The translations under genes were made by a program, and so were the position numbers. From Pelodera strongyloides (Eukaryota; Nematoda; Chromadorea; Rhabditida; Rhabditidae), in assembly GCA_036852015.1 (NCBI GenBank), contig JAANDG010000329.1, forward strand, positions 62,001-126,000: a DNA stretch of 64,000 bases, read 5' to 3'. Of this stretch, positions 1-12,478 are shown piece after piece. The first letter of the stretch is position 1. Each line of letters starts with the position of its first letter. The notes beneath the pieces are model-generated. The model was not told where the DNA came from. It did not search any database and saw only the letters and a list, made by a program, of their open reading frames with translations.

Positions 1-117
1 TGTATCCTAGGCTAATTTTGTACGATCGTCCACGGCAATCGTACAAAATTGGCATAGTATACATAGGATTTGCTTATCATATGCAAATTTTACAAAGAGG
101 CTAGCACTCGCTTTAAA
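1..117. repeat. Family B hairpin MITE, right part (cut by window edge)
   Basis: Ends GCTAGCACTCGCTTTAA. The inner arm with AATTTTGTACGAT and GGATTTGCTTATCATATG matches the full copies at 5828 and 56402. Confidence 0.85.
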
Positions 118-392
118 GGTTATGACTTATTGCCAACATTTTGTTTCAATGGGCGTTTTGTTGAGTAGTTGGATGTTCAGACACGGGAGGTTGTGATTGT
201 GCGTGTTTTGTGAAATGTGTCAATTGTGCCCTTACGTGAAACGTACCAACTCAGAAGAAGAAACAAATGAACGACTGGAACATATACCAACTCTTCAATA
301 CGTTCACATAGTTTTTAATCTATTAATTATGGATAAGGCCAATCAGATCTTTGTCAAATAGACGGAGGTAGTGATATAAAGATATGGAACGT

Positions 393-470
393 GAGAAAAT
401 AGAGAGAAAGAGGGAGAGAGGGAGGGAAAGAGAGAGAGGGAGAGAGAGAGAGAGAGACCTAGAAGGAGAG
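393..470. repeat. (GA)n tract
   Basis: Purine-rich GAGA/GGGA microsatellite. Confidence 0.95.
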
Positions 471-1387
471 ACATAAAAACTGATTTTAAGGGGATGTGGC
501 CCACACACGCGATATACAATTACACGCACTAATAAATAATGTCGGAAATATGAGCCATTGGATCTAGGCAATTTGTCGATAAGAATACAGAATATAAACG
601 ATTTTCTAATGTATTGCATGGCGCAGCTGCGGCTCTAAAGTAGCCCGCAATTTAGCGCATGCGTTTGGCGAATGTATGGCACATAATTTGCGTGACACGC
701 AATTGAGGCGCGAGAATTCCTGGCACTAATGAGACAGAAATTCTCGCGGCACCACGATGTGGCACCTGATCGGCGCACGTGTAGCACAATATTGTGTCAA
801 AAGGTGCGTGCCGTCTTGGAGCGGCGCGAGCATATCAGAAGGTGAAGCATGGGATGCCATACTGAACGTGCGGGCGTTTCGCCCTGCAGATAACGAGAAA
901 TTAATGAAGCTTTTTTCGCAATAAATCAGGGGTAAGTGACATTTATACGTTGATAATTCTTGTATGCTAATGGCGATAATCCTAAGATAATGATTGTGAA
1001 TGATATTATTTATTATAAGAAAAAAGGGGGTTTTATCACCGGATATGACAACGTTTCAATCCTGAAAGTAATCACGATTTGGGCTAAATTTAAATGTAAA
1101 AAAAATGAACCTGGGTACAATAATTGATGAGTAAAAACCAAAATATGAAAAAACAAGCATGGTTTGTCGAAATATCAACCTGCATGAATAGACATAAAGT
1201 ACGACATATAAAATACAAAAGGGCTTAAAAGAAAACTATATGACACAACTATCACATTATCGTCTAAACTAAGTAATTATAAAACAATTAATTATGTTTA
1301 TGAAATAAATATCAACTTTGATAAAGCTTGAAGAAACTAGACTTTTATTCATAATACCTATGACGTTTAGTGTAACATGAATTTCAT

Positions 1388-1618
1388 ATCTAATGATATA
1401 AAGGAGAAAAGCTTGTTTGTGCACACCGTTTTTTCTACGTTTCAGGCGTTTGGTATAAATACTCTCAAAAATTAGCGCATTTGGATCTTATTACATGAAT
1501 TTTGGGAAGTACGCTTCAGACATTTCATATGAAGTATGCCCTTTTTCCTGCGTACTTCGGAGAATCGCCTACATTTAATTGGAAAGTCGCCTTTGGCGGC
1601 GATAACCGTCTGCTACAA
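1388..1618 (-). repeat. SINE-like element, minus orientation
   Basis: Reads, in reverse, CAGACGGTTATCGCCGCC ... ACGCCTGAAACG ... CTCCTTTATATC. The same parts are in the forward copy at 4215. Confidence 0.65.
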
Positions 1619-1873
1619 AATACTAACAAATTTTAAATTTTCGGCAGCAAACAGGCAGCGCAAAGTAGATTTCGAGCGGATTTTCCCGTGAGTTATATGC
1701 GATTTTGTGATTTCCACAGCTTAATTCCGTGACGTAGAAGGTGGACGGATTTCGCAAGATTATAGTCGTTTAGGTGAAATGTGGATTAGGCTAATAAATA
1801 AGGCACTACAACATTACATATTACTAACATCTATTAGCGAGGTAGTCACTGGTGTAGTGTAGTCACTGGTGTA

Positions 1874-2044
1874 TGCCGGCCGGTTTTTGAAACGCATCGT
1901 GGGTCGTGGACAATCTGCATATTTATGCTAAGTTACTCGAATTTAGCTTGATTTTTGATTTTACTTTGTGTTCATTTGCGTAAGCTGCATAAGAATGCAG
2001 GTGCCCACGATGCGTTTCAAGAACCGGCTCGTATTTAGCTTTAA
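1874..2044. repeat. Family A MITE copy 1
   Basis: Inverted ends GCCGGCCGGTTTTTGAAACG and ACGATGCGTTTCAAGAACCG; the left outer end has lost its TTAA. Confidence 0.75.
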
Positions 2045-2153
2045 AGTTGCGGAATTTCTCAGGAAATTTGTCGAGGGCTCAGTTCAAGCTAGTTTTGCTC
2101 ATAAAGCTGACATTGTAAATTTTTTAGCTAATCGACAAGCAACTAGTTTGAAA

Positions 2154-2317
2154 TTTAAAGCGAAATAACGGCCGGTTTTTGAAAAGCTTCGTGGACAACT
2201 GAATTCTTACGTATTTATGCTAACCTAATTTCCGCTCATTTGCGTAAGTTGCATAGGCAGCATAAGAATGCTGGTGAACTCGATACATTTGGAAAACCGG
2301 CCGGTATTTCGCTTTAA
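2154..2317. repeat. Family A MITE copy 2
   Basis: TTTAAAGCGAAATAACGGCC at the left, GGCCGGTATTTCGCTTTAA at the right; about 110 bp from copy 1. Confidence 0.85.
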
Positions 2318-2982
2318 TATTAAAAAAAAAGTAAATAAAAAAAACTCCAAGCTTACGTGAAATAAATCAGACCGAAAATAGGTCAATGACTATATTTTGT
2401 GTCACATATTAATAGAAACCAAAATAGAATATTGCGTAGACAATATCATGCTATTTTTAATGCGGATATTTGTGTTTGACAACTTATAAGATTTAGCCCC
2501 TTCATGGCTAGGATACAGTATACTACATCCACCATTGTATGAATAAAAAAAGAATCATCTTATCAGAAACAACGTAGTTCAAAAATCAACTACAATGGTT
2601 TTGGATAGTCACTATCTATCTTTTCTATTACGAACATTAAAAAAGACTTCCAATAGAAAAATAAATATTATTTTTTATTTAGTCTGTCTTTATGTAGAGG
2701 CTAGGCTTATGCTTTATTCCAAAAACCACAGTCATAGCATATCTGAGTTACTTGCTTACTTGCCATAGAGTTGTATTTATCAAGCTTAACCTAACATTTG
2801 TTGTCATAGCTGAGTAATAACTTTTACATGTTTTTAAACGCTTAATTTTTTATTAGACTCTTAGAAAGAGCGCAACGCCATAAGATACGACAAGCCTTGT
2901 GATAGCTATATATGGTATCTTGGGGTTGACATTTAAGAGATGTTAATTACGCATCATCAATAAACTATTTATCATCTGATGA

Positions 2983-3178
2983 TTTAAAGCGAAATAGCGG
3001 CCGGTTTTTGAACCGCATCTCAATTACCTGCATTTACCTAAAGTGTGGTCGAATTGTGGTCGATTTTTGTATGCAAATAATGCTCATTTGCATTTAATGC
3101 ATGGTAATGTAGTTGTTATACATGGTAATGTTGTTATTTGACATACTTTTCGAGAACCGGCCGTTAGTTCGCTTTAAA
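2983..3178. repeat. Family A MITE copy 3
   Basis: TTTAAAGCGAAATAGCGGCC to CCGTTAGTTCGCTTTAA. The inside contains the tandem-like words ATGGTAATGTAGTTG. Confidence 0.85.
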
Positions 3179-3592
3179 AGCTAGCTAACTACACTTACCT
3201 ACCATCAGTCGGCTTTTTACGCATCAGCACCATAGCACGCACACATCGATTGATCGTTGACTAGTTATATAAGGAGGATGTAAGACAATTTATTCTCACA
3301 AGTTATTCTTATTAGAAAGTTGTAGAATACAATTGTTTGAAAATTTCTTCTTTATGCATGGGGGAGGTGTGTTTAAATACGCAGACATGAAATGTCGCCT
3401 ACAAGGAAAAATTTTTTTCATGAGAAAATCAGAAATACCATTTTCTATGTGGCTAACGGCACATTTACATGATCATTGTCCTTCTAACTCGGAAGTAAAT
3501 AGTATATAAACTTAATTTTATAGACTTAATTTTATAGAATTCCACAAATTTGATTTTAATTTTTAATTTTGTTGACGATTTGTGATTTTTGA

Positions 3593-3950
3593 GAAAGTAT
3601 TTTAAAAGGAAAGCACTTTAAACCAATTATCAGTATTATAATTGTTTTGGCGGGCGGACAAACATAGAGTACAGGAACTTTGGGACCGAAAGTAAATATT
3701 AAGAAACCGAAATTAAGAAAAGATATATTGTAAAAATCAATAAAATGTGAGTTTTGCTTTCACAGCTTCAAAATCACAGCAAAGTATTTTAAAAGGAAAG
3801 CAAAAAAAATTATCAGTACATATAATTGTTTTGGCGGGCGGAAAACATAGAGTACAGGAACTTTGGGACCGAAAGTAAATATTAAGAAACCGAAATTAAG
3901 AAAAGATATATTGTAAAAATCAATAAAATGTGAGTTTTGCTTTCACAGCA
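3593..3950. repeat. Tandem duplication of about 180 bp, two copies
   Basis: 3593-3772 and 3780-3950 share AAAGTATTTTAAAAGGAAAG through TTTGCTTTCACAGC with few changes. Confidence 0.9.
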
Positions 3951-4214
3951 TTCAAAATCTACATGGTAAAAATTGAGGCGAATTTCGTAGAACTTATAAT
4001 GCAGTTTACGATAAATAAGAAAGTGTTACATACAACAGAACTGACAAGTTCGCGGTAATTTATTGGTAATATTGTTACTGTTATTTATTCATTAATTTTA
4101 ACAATAAGTGCACATTCGCGGGCGTGAAACCGCTTCAAAGCATTCTACGTTTCTCTTCAAGCAGCAAATCGCAAAATCGTGTCCAATTTACAGTAATTTG
4201 ACATTATCCGCATT

Positions 4215-4432
4215 ATAGAAAAACAGACGGCTACCGCCGCCTGAGGCGACTACTCAGGTCAGGCGATCCTACTAAAATGATCATACTGCCTACTTATATC
4301 TTATATGAAACGTCTTATTTTGAAGAGTTGCGAAGACGTACTTATACCAAACGCCTGAACTAGAATTCCGTTTCGTTCACACAAACAAAAAAGCAAACTT
4401 TTCTCCTTTATATAATAAGATACGCCATGCTA
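4215..4432 (+). repeat. SINE-like element with TATATAATAAGAT tail
   Basis: Head ACAGACGGCTACCGCCGCCT, middle TTATATGAAACGTCTT and ACCAAACGCCTGAAC, then TTCGTTCACACAAACAAA and the tail TTCTCCTTTATATAATAAGA. It faces the copy at 1388, bracketing 2.6 kb. Confidence 0.7.
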
Positions 4433-5827
4433 TAAACAAAAACGAGAAGAAAAAACATGCTATAAACACTCTTGAAAAAATGGTCCCGCTACCTGCCCTG
4501 CCGCTAAAACTGTCTGTAGATATTCTCGTGTAGTTCTAAGATGATAGATTTTTCGATACTTGGAAGAAAGAAAAATATTTTCCCATACATTGAAACCCCA
4601 TTATAAATTAGATATTTATTATGCATATTAATTATTTAATTGATGAGTTTTTCCTATATTCAATCTGATAAACATTGCCTTGCAAAAAACAATAAAGGCA
4701 ACTTTTCAAGAGGCAAGTTAATAAAATATGCTAGATAACTTACAAAACTAAATGAGAAGAACCAATACACCAAATAAGCATATAAAAAATCAGTATCAAA
4801 CAAAACATAAGGTCAGCATCAAAAATATCATAGAAAATTATCACTCAAAAAATATCCCCAAAAAAGTACAGTATCCTTAGAACATCTGCAAAATAGCCGG
4901 CAACCTCTGTCATCGAAAAACTATTTAATTCAGCGGGTTCGCTCTCACACACACACCGTCTCGGTGACGTTTTCAAATCGATGCTATGAAACCTGACTCT
5001 AATCCTCCTCATTTCACACTATCTCTCATCATTTTCTGTCAACGGCCTATAGGGCCTATATGGCCTATAGGGGCCCAATTTTCAATGAATATGTGAAAAA
5101 TGAATGTCACTGAGCTTTGTAATCCCGCAGAAATATAAATTGACGCGGGTGACAAGTAGTACAGTACAAAAGTGAAGTGGGAAATAAAAATAAGTGTGTT
5201 TAAAGATGTTTGATGTAACATTAAAATGAGATAAATGACATTTATTACGTAGGTTTAGCGCTTTCGGCCATACTACATTTTTGTTTACTTTAGCCTTTTT
5301 AGATGACTTTAATAAATGTTAGGTACATAGTGAAAATACATAGTAAAAGAAACACTGTGGAATATAACACGAGACTTTGTAGCTTTGAACCGTATGAATA
5401 ATAGGCAAAAAATAGGGGTAACATGTAGTGTGCCTGAACATAGCCTTATCTTATTATATAAAAGAGTAACTGTAGCCTAATTGATGCATAATTATATAAA
5501 AGAGTAACTGTAGCCTAATTTGCATACCGATGTGCGTTACGAAATGCAAATTTCCTGTTCGGGTATAAAAAAAGTTTCGCAGCTAAATATCTATGCATAT
5601 GCCATTGTTTCCTATTAAGTGAATTTCTTATGATACGTTTGAAACTTTGTATATAAGAATGCCCATGCTAAACCAATCATATTTCCATGTGAGTCGCCGC
5701 AGGCGGCGTGAGCCGACTGGTATACTTATATTTGCTATAAATCGATCGAGAAATGTTTCTACGTCACGTTTGTATAAGTTTTATCGCGGATAATTTGATT
5801 AATTGGATAAAAACTAATATGCGCGGC
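4433..5827. other. No gene seen
   Basis: AT-rich. Holds a short direct repeat GGCCTATAGGGCC / GGCCTATAGGGGCCC at 5042-5082 and the duplication at 5450. No exon-like open frame with splice borders. Confidence 0.5.
5450..5525. repeat. Short tandem duplication
   Basis: TTATATAAAAGAGTAACTGT followed by AGCCTAATT occurs twice. Confidence 0.85.
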
Positions 5828-5998
5828 TTAAAGCGAAATGCTAGCCCCTTTGGAAAATTTGCATATGATAAGCAAATCCTATGTATCCTATGCTAATTTT
5901 GTACGATTGCCGTGGACCATCGTACAAAATTAGCATAGGATACATAGGATTTGCTTATCATACGCAAATTTTCCAAAGGGGCTAGCATTTCGCTTTAA
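5828..5998. repeat. Family B hairpin MITE, complete
   Basis: Near-perfect palindrome about 170 bp long: TTAA then AGCGAAATGCTAGCCCC, with two arms of about 80 bp meeting at GATTGCCGTGGACCATC. Right end GGGGCTAGCATTTCGCT then TTAA. Only a few mismatches between arms, so recently formed or kept paired. Confidence 0.92.
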
Positions 5999-6394
5999 AA
6001 CGGCCCTCACTTCTAATTCACTATGACTGTTTCCGAGGGCATTTATACGTAATTGTCTCCGCCGCCACCTACGCTAGTATAATAATTTATTACGTACACA
6101 CACCGTTCATGAGAAAAATATATGCAACGTACAGTGAAAAATCAAGATTTCGATTTTTCGACATCATTAAGAAATATCCAACTTCACTAGCTGGCATCAA
6201 AGTACATATGGTGTACACATGATCGATATGCCACATGAAGTTGACTTATGCGCTACAATTTTGTCACTTATGACCATCGCAGTGGTTGTGGCTCAATTAC
6301 GCATGATAATTGGGGCAAAGTCTCAAAAACCATTGTTTGGCAACGACTCAGAGATTCAGTATTTGTTCCATGTCCTCATGGGAAACTGAAAACC

Positions 6395-6535
6395 CCGATA
6401 TGTGCCCGATCAAGTCCCTCAAATAATCGGGCACGGTTCGGGCACTTATTGTGTCTTTTTGGAAAATAATCGGGCACGTATCGGCACTTTGGCAAATGAT
6501 CGGGCACATATCGGGGTTTTCCCGAAGATAATCGC
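6395..6535. repeat. Word array without a tRNA core
   Basis: ATCGGGCACRTATCGG-type words (AATCGGGCACGTATCGGCAC, GATCGGGCACATATCGGGG) repeated with their inverse at the left (CCCCGATATGTGCCCGATC). Confidence 0.8.
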
Positions 6536-6683
6536 GTACGCGTTTTCACTTTCCTGTGTGTTTTCCCATGGCTGTCCAAAATTAAACCAACGACTGATCT
6601 ATCATTCACGTTGAAAGCGAAACGAAACAACAGTATCGCGCACTACGCCTGTCTGATTGGTCTAGTAAGGGGCATTATCAATC

Positions 6684-6877
6684 TTTAAAGCGATATACCG
6701 GTCGGTTTATGAAACGCATCATGGACAACTGAATTCTTGCGTATTTATTATATGTTACTCTAATTTAAATTTAGCTCGATTTTTTATTCTAATTTATGTT
6801 TATTTGCATAAGCTGCATACGCATACGAAAGGTGGTGTACTTGATATGTTTCAAAAACCGGCCGGTATTTCGCTTTA
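6684..6877. repeat. Family A MITE copy 4
   Basis: TTTAAAGCGATATACCGGTC to GGCCGGTATTTCGCTTTAG. Confidence 0.85.
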
Positions 6878-7239
6878 GTGTATATACATGGCCCACTCTA
6901 GGTACGACATTTTTACAGGACTTTTCCCGAGCCTGATCCCCTGCATACATAAGATGAGAATACAGCTTTATTGAGGGATATACTATAGGCGCTATGTCTT
7001 ATTGTAGATATATCCGAAATAAAGAGTAGCAATAACTGATAGATTATGATCTAAGGAGAAGGAGAAAAACTACAGTAGAAAGTGCAAAGCGTTCATGGGA
7101 GCTCTATTATTCAACGACCCGAATATGGGTTCCCATTTATGGGTGTGTGAGGGAGGGAGCCGGGCAAATGATAGCCATTTTTCTGCCCGGTTCACGAGAT
7201 GGAAAATATGTATATTCCCAAAATAGGAAACGGGGGGAA

Positions 7240-7246
7240 TTCTCTT

Positions 7247-7292
<46 letters not shown>

Positions 7293-7450
7293 AGAGAGAA
7301 GAGAGAGAGAGAGGTTTGATTTCGGAAGAAACATACAAAAAAGGAAAAAAGTCTGAAAAGAGAAAAGAGAGAAGAGAGACAAAGGGAGAGAAAAGAGGAT
7401 TAAGATGTGAGGAAGAGATAGAGAGAGAGAGAGACATAGAGAGGGAGAAA
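7240..7450. repeat. (GA)n tract, interrupted
   Basis: GAGAGA runs over about 200 bp with A-rich breaks; open frames across it on both strands are artefacts. Confidence 0.95.
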
Positions 7451-7684
7451 AGGAAATTCTCCCTTTTCAGGATCGGGGCGGGGGTGGGAGAGGGAGGGCC
7501 CTTCTCTGGAGTGGGAGACTCCGGGAGCGATGTCGAATCGATTCTGGAGCACATGGCCAAACGGGCCTGGATTCGGTCCGGACGCTAAAAACTGGCAAAG
7601 AACGAGGTCTGGAACGGGTCCGGATGAAAACGACATTAAAAAGGGACCAAGAGAGCGCATGACCTTCCCAAGCCTCAATGGATT

Positions 7685-7770
7685 ATATCTGTCGGCCCAG
7701 TCTTGATACCCAAAACCCATAAGTCGCTTGTGATGGTAGCTTATCGAGGGTTCGAGTCCCAACCAAGACG
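7685..7770 (+). repeat. tRNA-like fragment
   Basis: GATGGTAGCTTATCGAGGG and GGGTTCGAGTCCCAACC give a clear T-arm; the 5' half is not recognisable. Confidence 0.35.
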
Positions 7771-7797
7771 GGTGTAGTAGCTATATTTAAGGTGGAA

Positions 7798-7872
7798 CTT
7801 GTGTTCCATGTGATTCGAACCAAGGTTGCATGCGTTCGAGATGACGCTTTAGGTACTAGGCCACAGGGTTCA
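7798..7872 (-). repeat. tRNA-like sequence, minus strand
   Basis: In reverse: TGTGGCCTAGTACCTAAAGC, loop TCTCGAA and TTGGTTCGAATCACATGGAA. Imperfect stems. Confidence 0.5.
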
Positions 7873-8724
7873 ACTGCTTGAAGCAGTTCCTTACTACTAC
7901 TCGTTTAGTATATTTCATAATCGCATACTCAATGCGCAAAAAGGTGTGTTCGAAAACAACGTATTCATCAGCAACTCTGCTCAGTGAACCGTGGTAACTT
8001 CCTGTGTTCAAAAACTCAAAAACAACCAAGAAATGTTGAATATTTATGAGTTTTGGGTAGTAAACATTGTATATAGTAGAGAGTAGTAGTGTAGAGAGCG
8101 AGAGGGAGAAGAGGTGCGTTATGTTTTCCATCCTGCTTGTTTAAAGCGACATGTTACCTGGTTTGTGAAGCATATACTGAGAATCTGCGCAAAATGCAAA
8201 TTCGGACGAGGAAAGTACATGGGTGTTAAGTCGGTAGCAGTTTCATAAACAACGTGTAACATAGCTTTAAATTTGTTAAGTTATAACTAAAACATTATGA
8301 GATTCGAGGCTACTCTCTTGAAAATCTCGCGCTTGAATATCGTAGTGCTTGCTTATGACATTGGCTACAACACCATTCATGTATGTATTATGCTACGTCA
8401 TTAATCATACAAGTCCTACATAATAAAAAATGCCAATTAGGGGGATTATTTTCATTATATAGGATTAACATAATGAATGTACACTATTCTTTTACAAAAA
8501 AAAAATGATAAATTAAACCTTAGTTGTCCACTTATTGTAAAGAAAATATAAGCAGAAAAAGCTTATTGTGAATGGGTGCCCCGACTCTATAAAGGCTTTT
8601 ATTTTATTTTTAAATGCATTAGCGAGTGACGTAATTTACATGCATAAATTATTCCTCTGAAAGCGATACACGGTAAAAGAAGAATAGGAATAGACAATAG
8701 GTGTACTAAGTGAAGAGTTAATAT

Positions 8725-8917
8725 ATTAAAGCCTTATTACAGCCGGTCTTGGAAACATATGTCGGTATGTCGGACGATGTATCCCATGTAGTGTATGCAA
8801 ACAAATGCGCGATACTGCTCGATTTTTTTATTCTAATTATATTCATTTGCGTATATCATATATGGGAATTCAGTTGTCCAACTTCCGTTTCAAAAAGCGG
8901 CCGCTCTATCGCTTTAA
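8725..8917. repeat. Family A MITE copy 5, diverged
   Basis: ATTAAAGCCTTATTACAGCC to GCTCTATCGCTTTAA; the inner GTTTCAAAAAGCGGCC is recognisable. Confidence 0.7.
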
Positions 8918-9089
8918 TATTCGTAAAAAAATAATGAATTGTTTGAGTGATTCATATAAATTTTAGAAAATACTTTGCCTAGGAGGATTACCTAATTGTA
9001 AGTGAAACAGTAAAAGAAAATTAATCATAAGCGGTGGATATAATTTAAAATTTTCATTTCAAAGTAATGAAAAGCGAGTAAGAAAAAAA

Positions 9090-9145
9090 TAAAGAGAGTG
9101 AGAGAGAGAGAGAGAGAGAACAAAGAAAGAGAGTGAAACAGAAAA
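9090..9145. repeat. (GA)n tract
   Basis: GAGAGAGAGA microsatellite; a (CT)n tract follows at 9390-9460. Confidence 0.9.
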
Positions 9146-9579
9146 TTTAAGCTAGAATAGTTCTTCCCAAAACAGCCGACGACGTCAGACCGCGATTTTA
9201 TTTAAATAATAAAGCTACAATACTAACCATGAACAAGTAATAACAACTATTGTGAAAACATCCACTATTTGCAGCAACGAGTGATACAAAACAAAACAAA
9301 GAGCGGGAAAAAACAAAGAGGATTGCCAATATTATTATTATTCAGTGTCCATGGAGTCCGTGCTACTACTTTCGGCCACATCTCTCTTTTCACTCTCTTA
9401 GCTTTTTCTCTCTCTTTCACTTTCTTTCTTTCCCTCTCTTAGCTCTCTCTCTCTCAACTAAAGTATACTATGAGAGGGAAATAGTCTAGAACTTGTGTTA
9501 GTCGTTGAAAAGAAAAATACGCTTTCTGGATTGAGTTGCTGTAATACGGCGGGATGGAAAAATGCCACCCTCACTTCGA

Positions 9580-9725
9580 GATAGAGAGATAGAGAGAGAG
9601 AGAGAGAACTGAGAGAGAGAGAGAGAGAGAACTGAGAGAGAGAGGGAGAGAGAAGGTTAGGGAAGAGAATGCGAGACGAAGAGAAAGGAGAGAAGACGAG
9701 AGAGAGAGGGAACGAGAAAGAGTGG
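9580..9725. repeat. (GA)n tract with ACTGAGAGAG reiteration
   Basis: AACTGAGAGAGAGAGAGA occurs three times in a row, then irregular purines. Confidence 0.93.
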
Positions 9726-10199
9726 CAGGTACGTCCGGGGCGAGAAAATGTTTATTGGTTATATATTCCTTTGAACGTGGACGTAGACGAATATATTACA
9801 AGGTAGACCAATAAGGTTTATTATTGACAATTAATTGTAGAATTTTATTAAACATCTTGAATACAAATTTTTCTAAAGCGCAACGTAACAGATTACAAAG
9901 AAATATATAAATGTTTGCCTAAATTTTGAATAAAATTCTTGGATATGCAAATCGGGCAACATGGTTGGCCCATGGACATACAATGGGTACCACTGTTGTA
10001 CCCTGGGCAACATGGACCAGCATGAGTGCCAAGGACGGAGGACCCTATATGCCATGAAAAAAGTACGAACCTGCGATTATATTGTGAAATATAATTTACA
10101 GTAACCTGGATCCCGCCCATTTTTATATTCTAATTGGATTGGTAATTAATAAACTGTCATATCCTGTTTATATCGGGGGCTTTGCAGTTAATACTTCCA

Positions 10200-10616
10200 T
10201 TAAAGGGTCAGGCCCATTTCAAATGACCCCTATTTTTGATGATTCCATCTGATTCTCCATGTCAAATATAGTAGGATGGAATATTTTTAAAATTTTCAAG
10301 CGCAAAATTCACGCAGTGTTCAGCATTTTACCCCTGCCAGTCATACCCAACTATTTATCGCATTTGTCACGCCCCTTCGCGTTAATTGGTCAATATGCTC
10401 TATTGGGCGTGGCAATTGCGATATCGGCGAATCAGCGCGAATGGGCGTGCCAACTGCGATGGATAGCTGTGTATGACGCTCACGGTAAATTGCTGAATAA
10501 TGAGTGATTTTTGCGCTTGAAAATTAGAAAATTATTGCATCCTACTATATTTGACATGGAGAATCAGATGGAATCATCAAAGATAGGGGTCATTTGAAAT
10601 GGGCCTGACCCTTTAA
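10200..10616. repeat. Family C MITE copy 1 (417 bp)
   Basis: TTAA then AGGGTCAGGCCCATTTC, mirrored by GAAATGGGCCTGACCCT then TTAA. Arms of about 110 bp include CAAATATAGTAGGATG; the centre has two GGGCGTG words around GCGATATCGGC. Confidence 0.9.
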
Positions 10617-10679
10617 ATGCATTTTTTCTGCGCTCTTGCAAACATAAAGAAAAGCTACAAACTCATAATAAATCAAGAG

Positions 10680-10804
10680 CTCCACTCCCTCTTTTCCTCT
10701 CTTTCTATTTCTACCCTCTCTCTCTGTCTCTCCCTCCTCTTTTTCGAAAGTCACTTTCCTCTCTGTCTATCTCTATCTCACTCTCCCTCTCTATCTCCCT
10801 CGCT

Positions 10805-10861
<57 letters not shown>

Positions 10862-10862
10862 G
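10680..10862. repeat. (CT)n tract
   Basis: CTCTCT microsatellite 60 bp after the family C element. Confidence 0.95.
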
Positions 10863-10992
10863 GAAAATTGTACCGCGGAACTTAAAAAATACCCATATGC
10901 TGAGGTAAGCAACCAAGGAAAAAGGTAAAGCTAGACTTCAAACTTCAAACTTGAAACTTGAAACTACAAAAATGGAGATGAACAACTACAAA

Positions 10993-11194
10993 TTACATCA
11001 ACATGTGATCGATAATTGAGTGATGCATTAGACGTAGTTTCTTGAAGTATGACGTCATCCAGAAGGGAACATCCTTGACGGAGTCGATGCTCAGCAACCG
11101 ATCGTGCGGATACTCAGTGAGCAGTGATTTTGAGTTGCGCAATGATGCCCTGAATTTTGGAGCTAATATAATATGTAGATTCTCCTACCTTTCT

Positions 11195-11230
<36 letters not shown>

Positions 11231-11591
11231 CTCTTTTTTTCTTCCTGTCCCCTCTCTTATATTGCTTCTCATATGGTTGCTTGGATCGAAGCGTCAAATT
11301 CAGATTTTCTCCGGCCTTTAAATATAGTTCATTTTTTATAGTATGTTTTTACATGCGCATTTTCTTTTTATGCCATCTATTACGTTATAAACAGATATGC
11401 ACCACAGCAGACAAACCGAAACGTACCCAAAATTATACACCGCCTGTTCGTCGCACGAGCCATTTGCGTGCACAAAGTTGGCGCCGATCTGGCTCAACGC
11501 TTCGCGCGAACGGTACGCGACGCGATCTAATTCGAGCATCTTCGGCGGACTTGTACGCGAGCTGTAGAACCAGTCGGAGGTGGAATAAATT
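10993..11591 (-). CDS. Unrecognised minus-strand gene, last two exons
   Basis: Exon 11591-11427 (after a TTTTTAG acceptor) and exon 11149-10993 join exactly in phase 2 and end at TAA, giving about 106 residues. Readable segments are SDWFYSSRTSPPKMLELDRV, ALSQIGANFVHANGSCDEQA and, in the last exon, LLSIDSVKDVPFWMTSYFKK. The composition is that of a soluble folded protein with no membrane segment. A possible upstream exon is 12478-12406 (VKYPFQSLLPAGQTFLLLGK), but the link to 11591 is not phase-complete, so at least one exon is missing. The intron contains a (CT)n tract at 11190-11235. I do not recognise the family. Confidence 0.5.
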
Positions 11592-11960
11592 CTAAAAATG
11601 ATAAAATACTTTTGGTGTGATTGCGTACTTATTTGGTACGTACGAATATTTGGCCTAGGAACCGAGCACATTGAATAATCAGTTATGAATAAATCTAATA
11701 AGTAAAATATTAAAGCTAAAAAAATAAAATATCCAACTCATGTGTGAAGCGCGAGCACTTCGCTTTACTGCTTAAGCAGTGAAAAGAGAGTGCAGACTGC
11801 TGAGAGACGAGAGAGTGCGAGAGACGGTCGGCGATCCTCGACAGCCAACCTAAATTTTCTTCGCATTCCAATTTTTTTCGCTGAGGTCAACTAATTGTTA
11901 ACCCAAAAATTGTGCACTGTGCAGCATCCTACTTTTGCTCTACCGGTCTATTGGTAGGTC

Positions 11961-12126
11961 TTCAAAGCGAAATACTTGCCGGTTTTTGAAACACGTCGAG
12001 TACACCAACATTTTTATGCTTATGCAAATGAACATCAATTAGAATAAAAAGTCGAGTTAAATTCGAGCAAATTTGCATAAATACGTCCACATTGCGTTTC
12101 AAAAACCGGCCGGTAATTCGCTTTAA
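11961..12126. repeat. Family A MITE copy 6
   Basis: TTCAAAGCGAAATACTTGCC to GGCCGGTAATTCGCTTTAA. Confidence 0.85.
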
Positions 12127-12405
12127 TATAATAAGTCACGGGAGTTTGGCATTGATCTACAAGACAATAGCAGTACTGTAGACATTATGACACCATGTCT
12201 GAGAGGTTCAAATATATATATATATATATAAAGCTTTTATGCCTCAAGAGTCTGTCTCAAGGGAGTTCAAATTTCAATTTCAAGGTTTGCTTATGACCTT
12301 TCTCTGATGAAAAAGCTTCATCTCTGATGATAGGTATCTTTACCGAAGCAAATAGTGTAAGCCTTAGATTTGTGCTTCCCAATATGGGCCAATATCATTC
12401 CTCAC

Positions 12406-12478
12406 CTGCAGTCTCATTCTTCCCCAGCAATAGGAACGTTTGCCCAGCGGGAAGCAAACTTTGGAATGGGTACTTCAC
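12406..12478 (-). CDS. Candidate internal exon on the minus strand
   Basis: Bounded by a good acceptor (AAGTTTAG) and a good donor (GTGAGG), open in one frame only, reading VKYPFQSLLPAGQTFLLLGK and a few more residues. It lies about 0.8 kb upstream of the exon pair at 11.0-11.6 kb on the same strand and may belong to that gene. The plus strand over the same bases is also open, so this is a weak call. Confidence 0.25.

Larger units (their letters stand above)
8140..10199. other. No supported gene
   Basis: One family A element, purine/pyrimidine tracts, a solo family A' end at 8143, and at 9955-10040 GGGCAACATGG words with inverses that make a cysteine-rich open frame on the minus strand (see rejected items). 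Confidence 0.45.

Noticed and set aside
7137..7588. Arg/Glu- and Ser/Leu-rich open readings
   Set aside because: Artefacts of the (GA)n tract.
9893..10120. Cysteine-rich minus-strand reading with CCPGYNSGTHC and PCCPIC
   Set aside because: Attractive pattern, but the bases are GGGCAACATGG words with their inverses, as in the other word arrays; no good exon borders.
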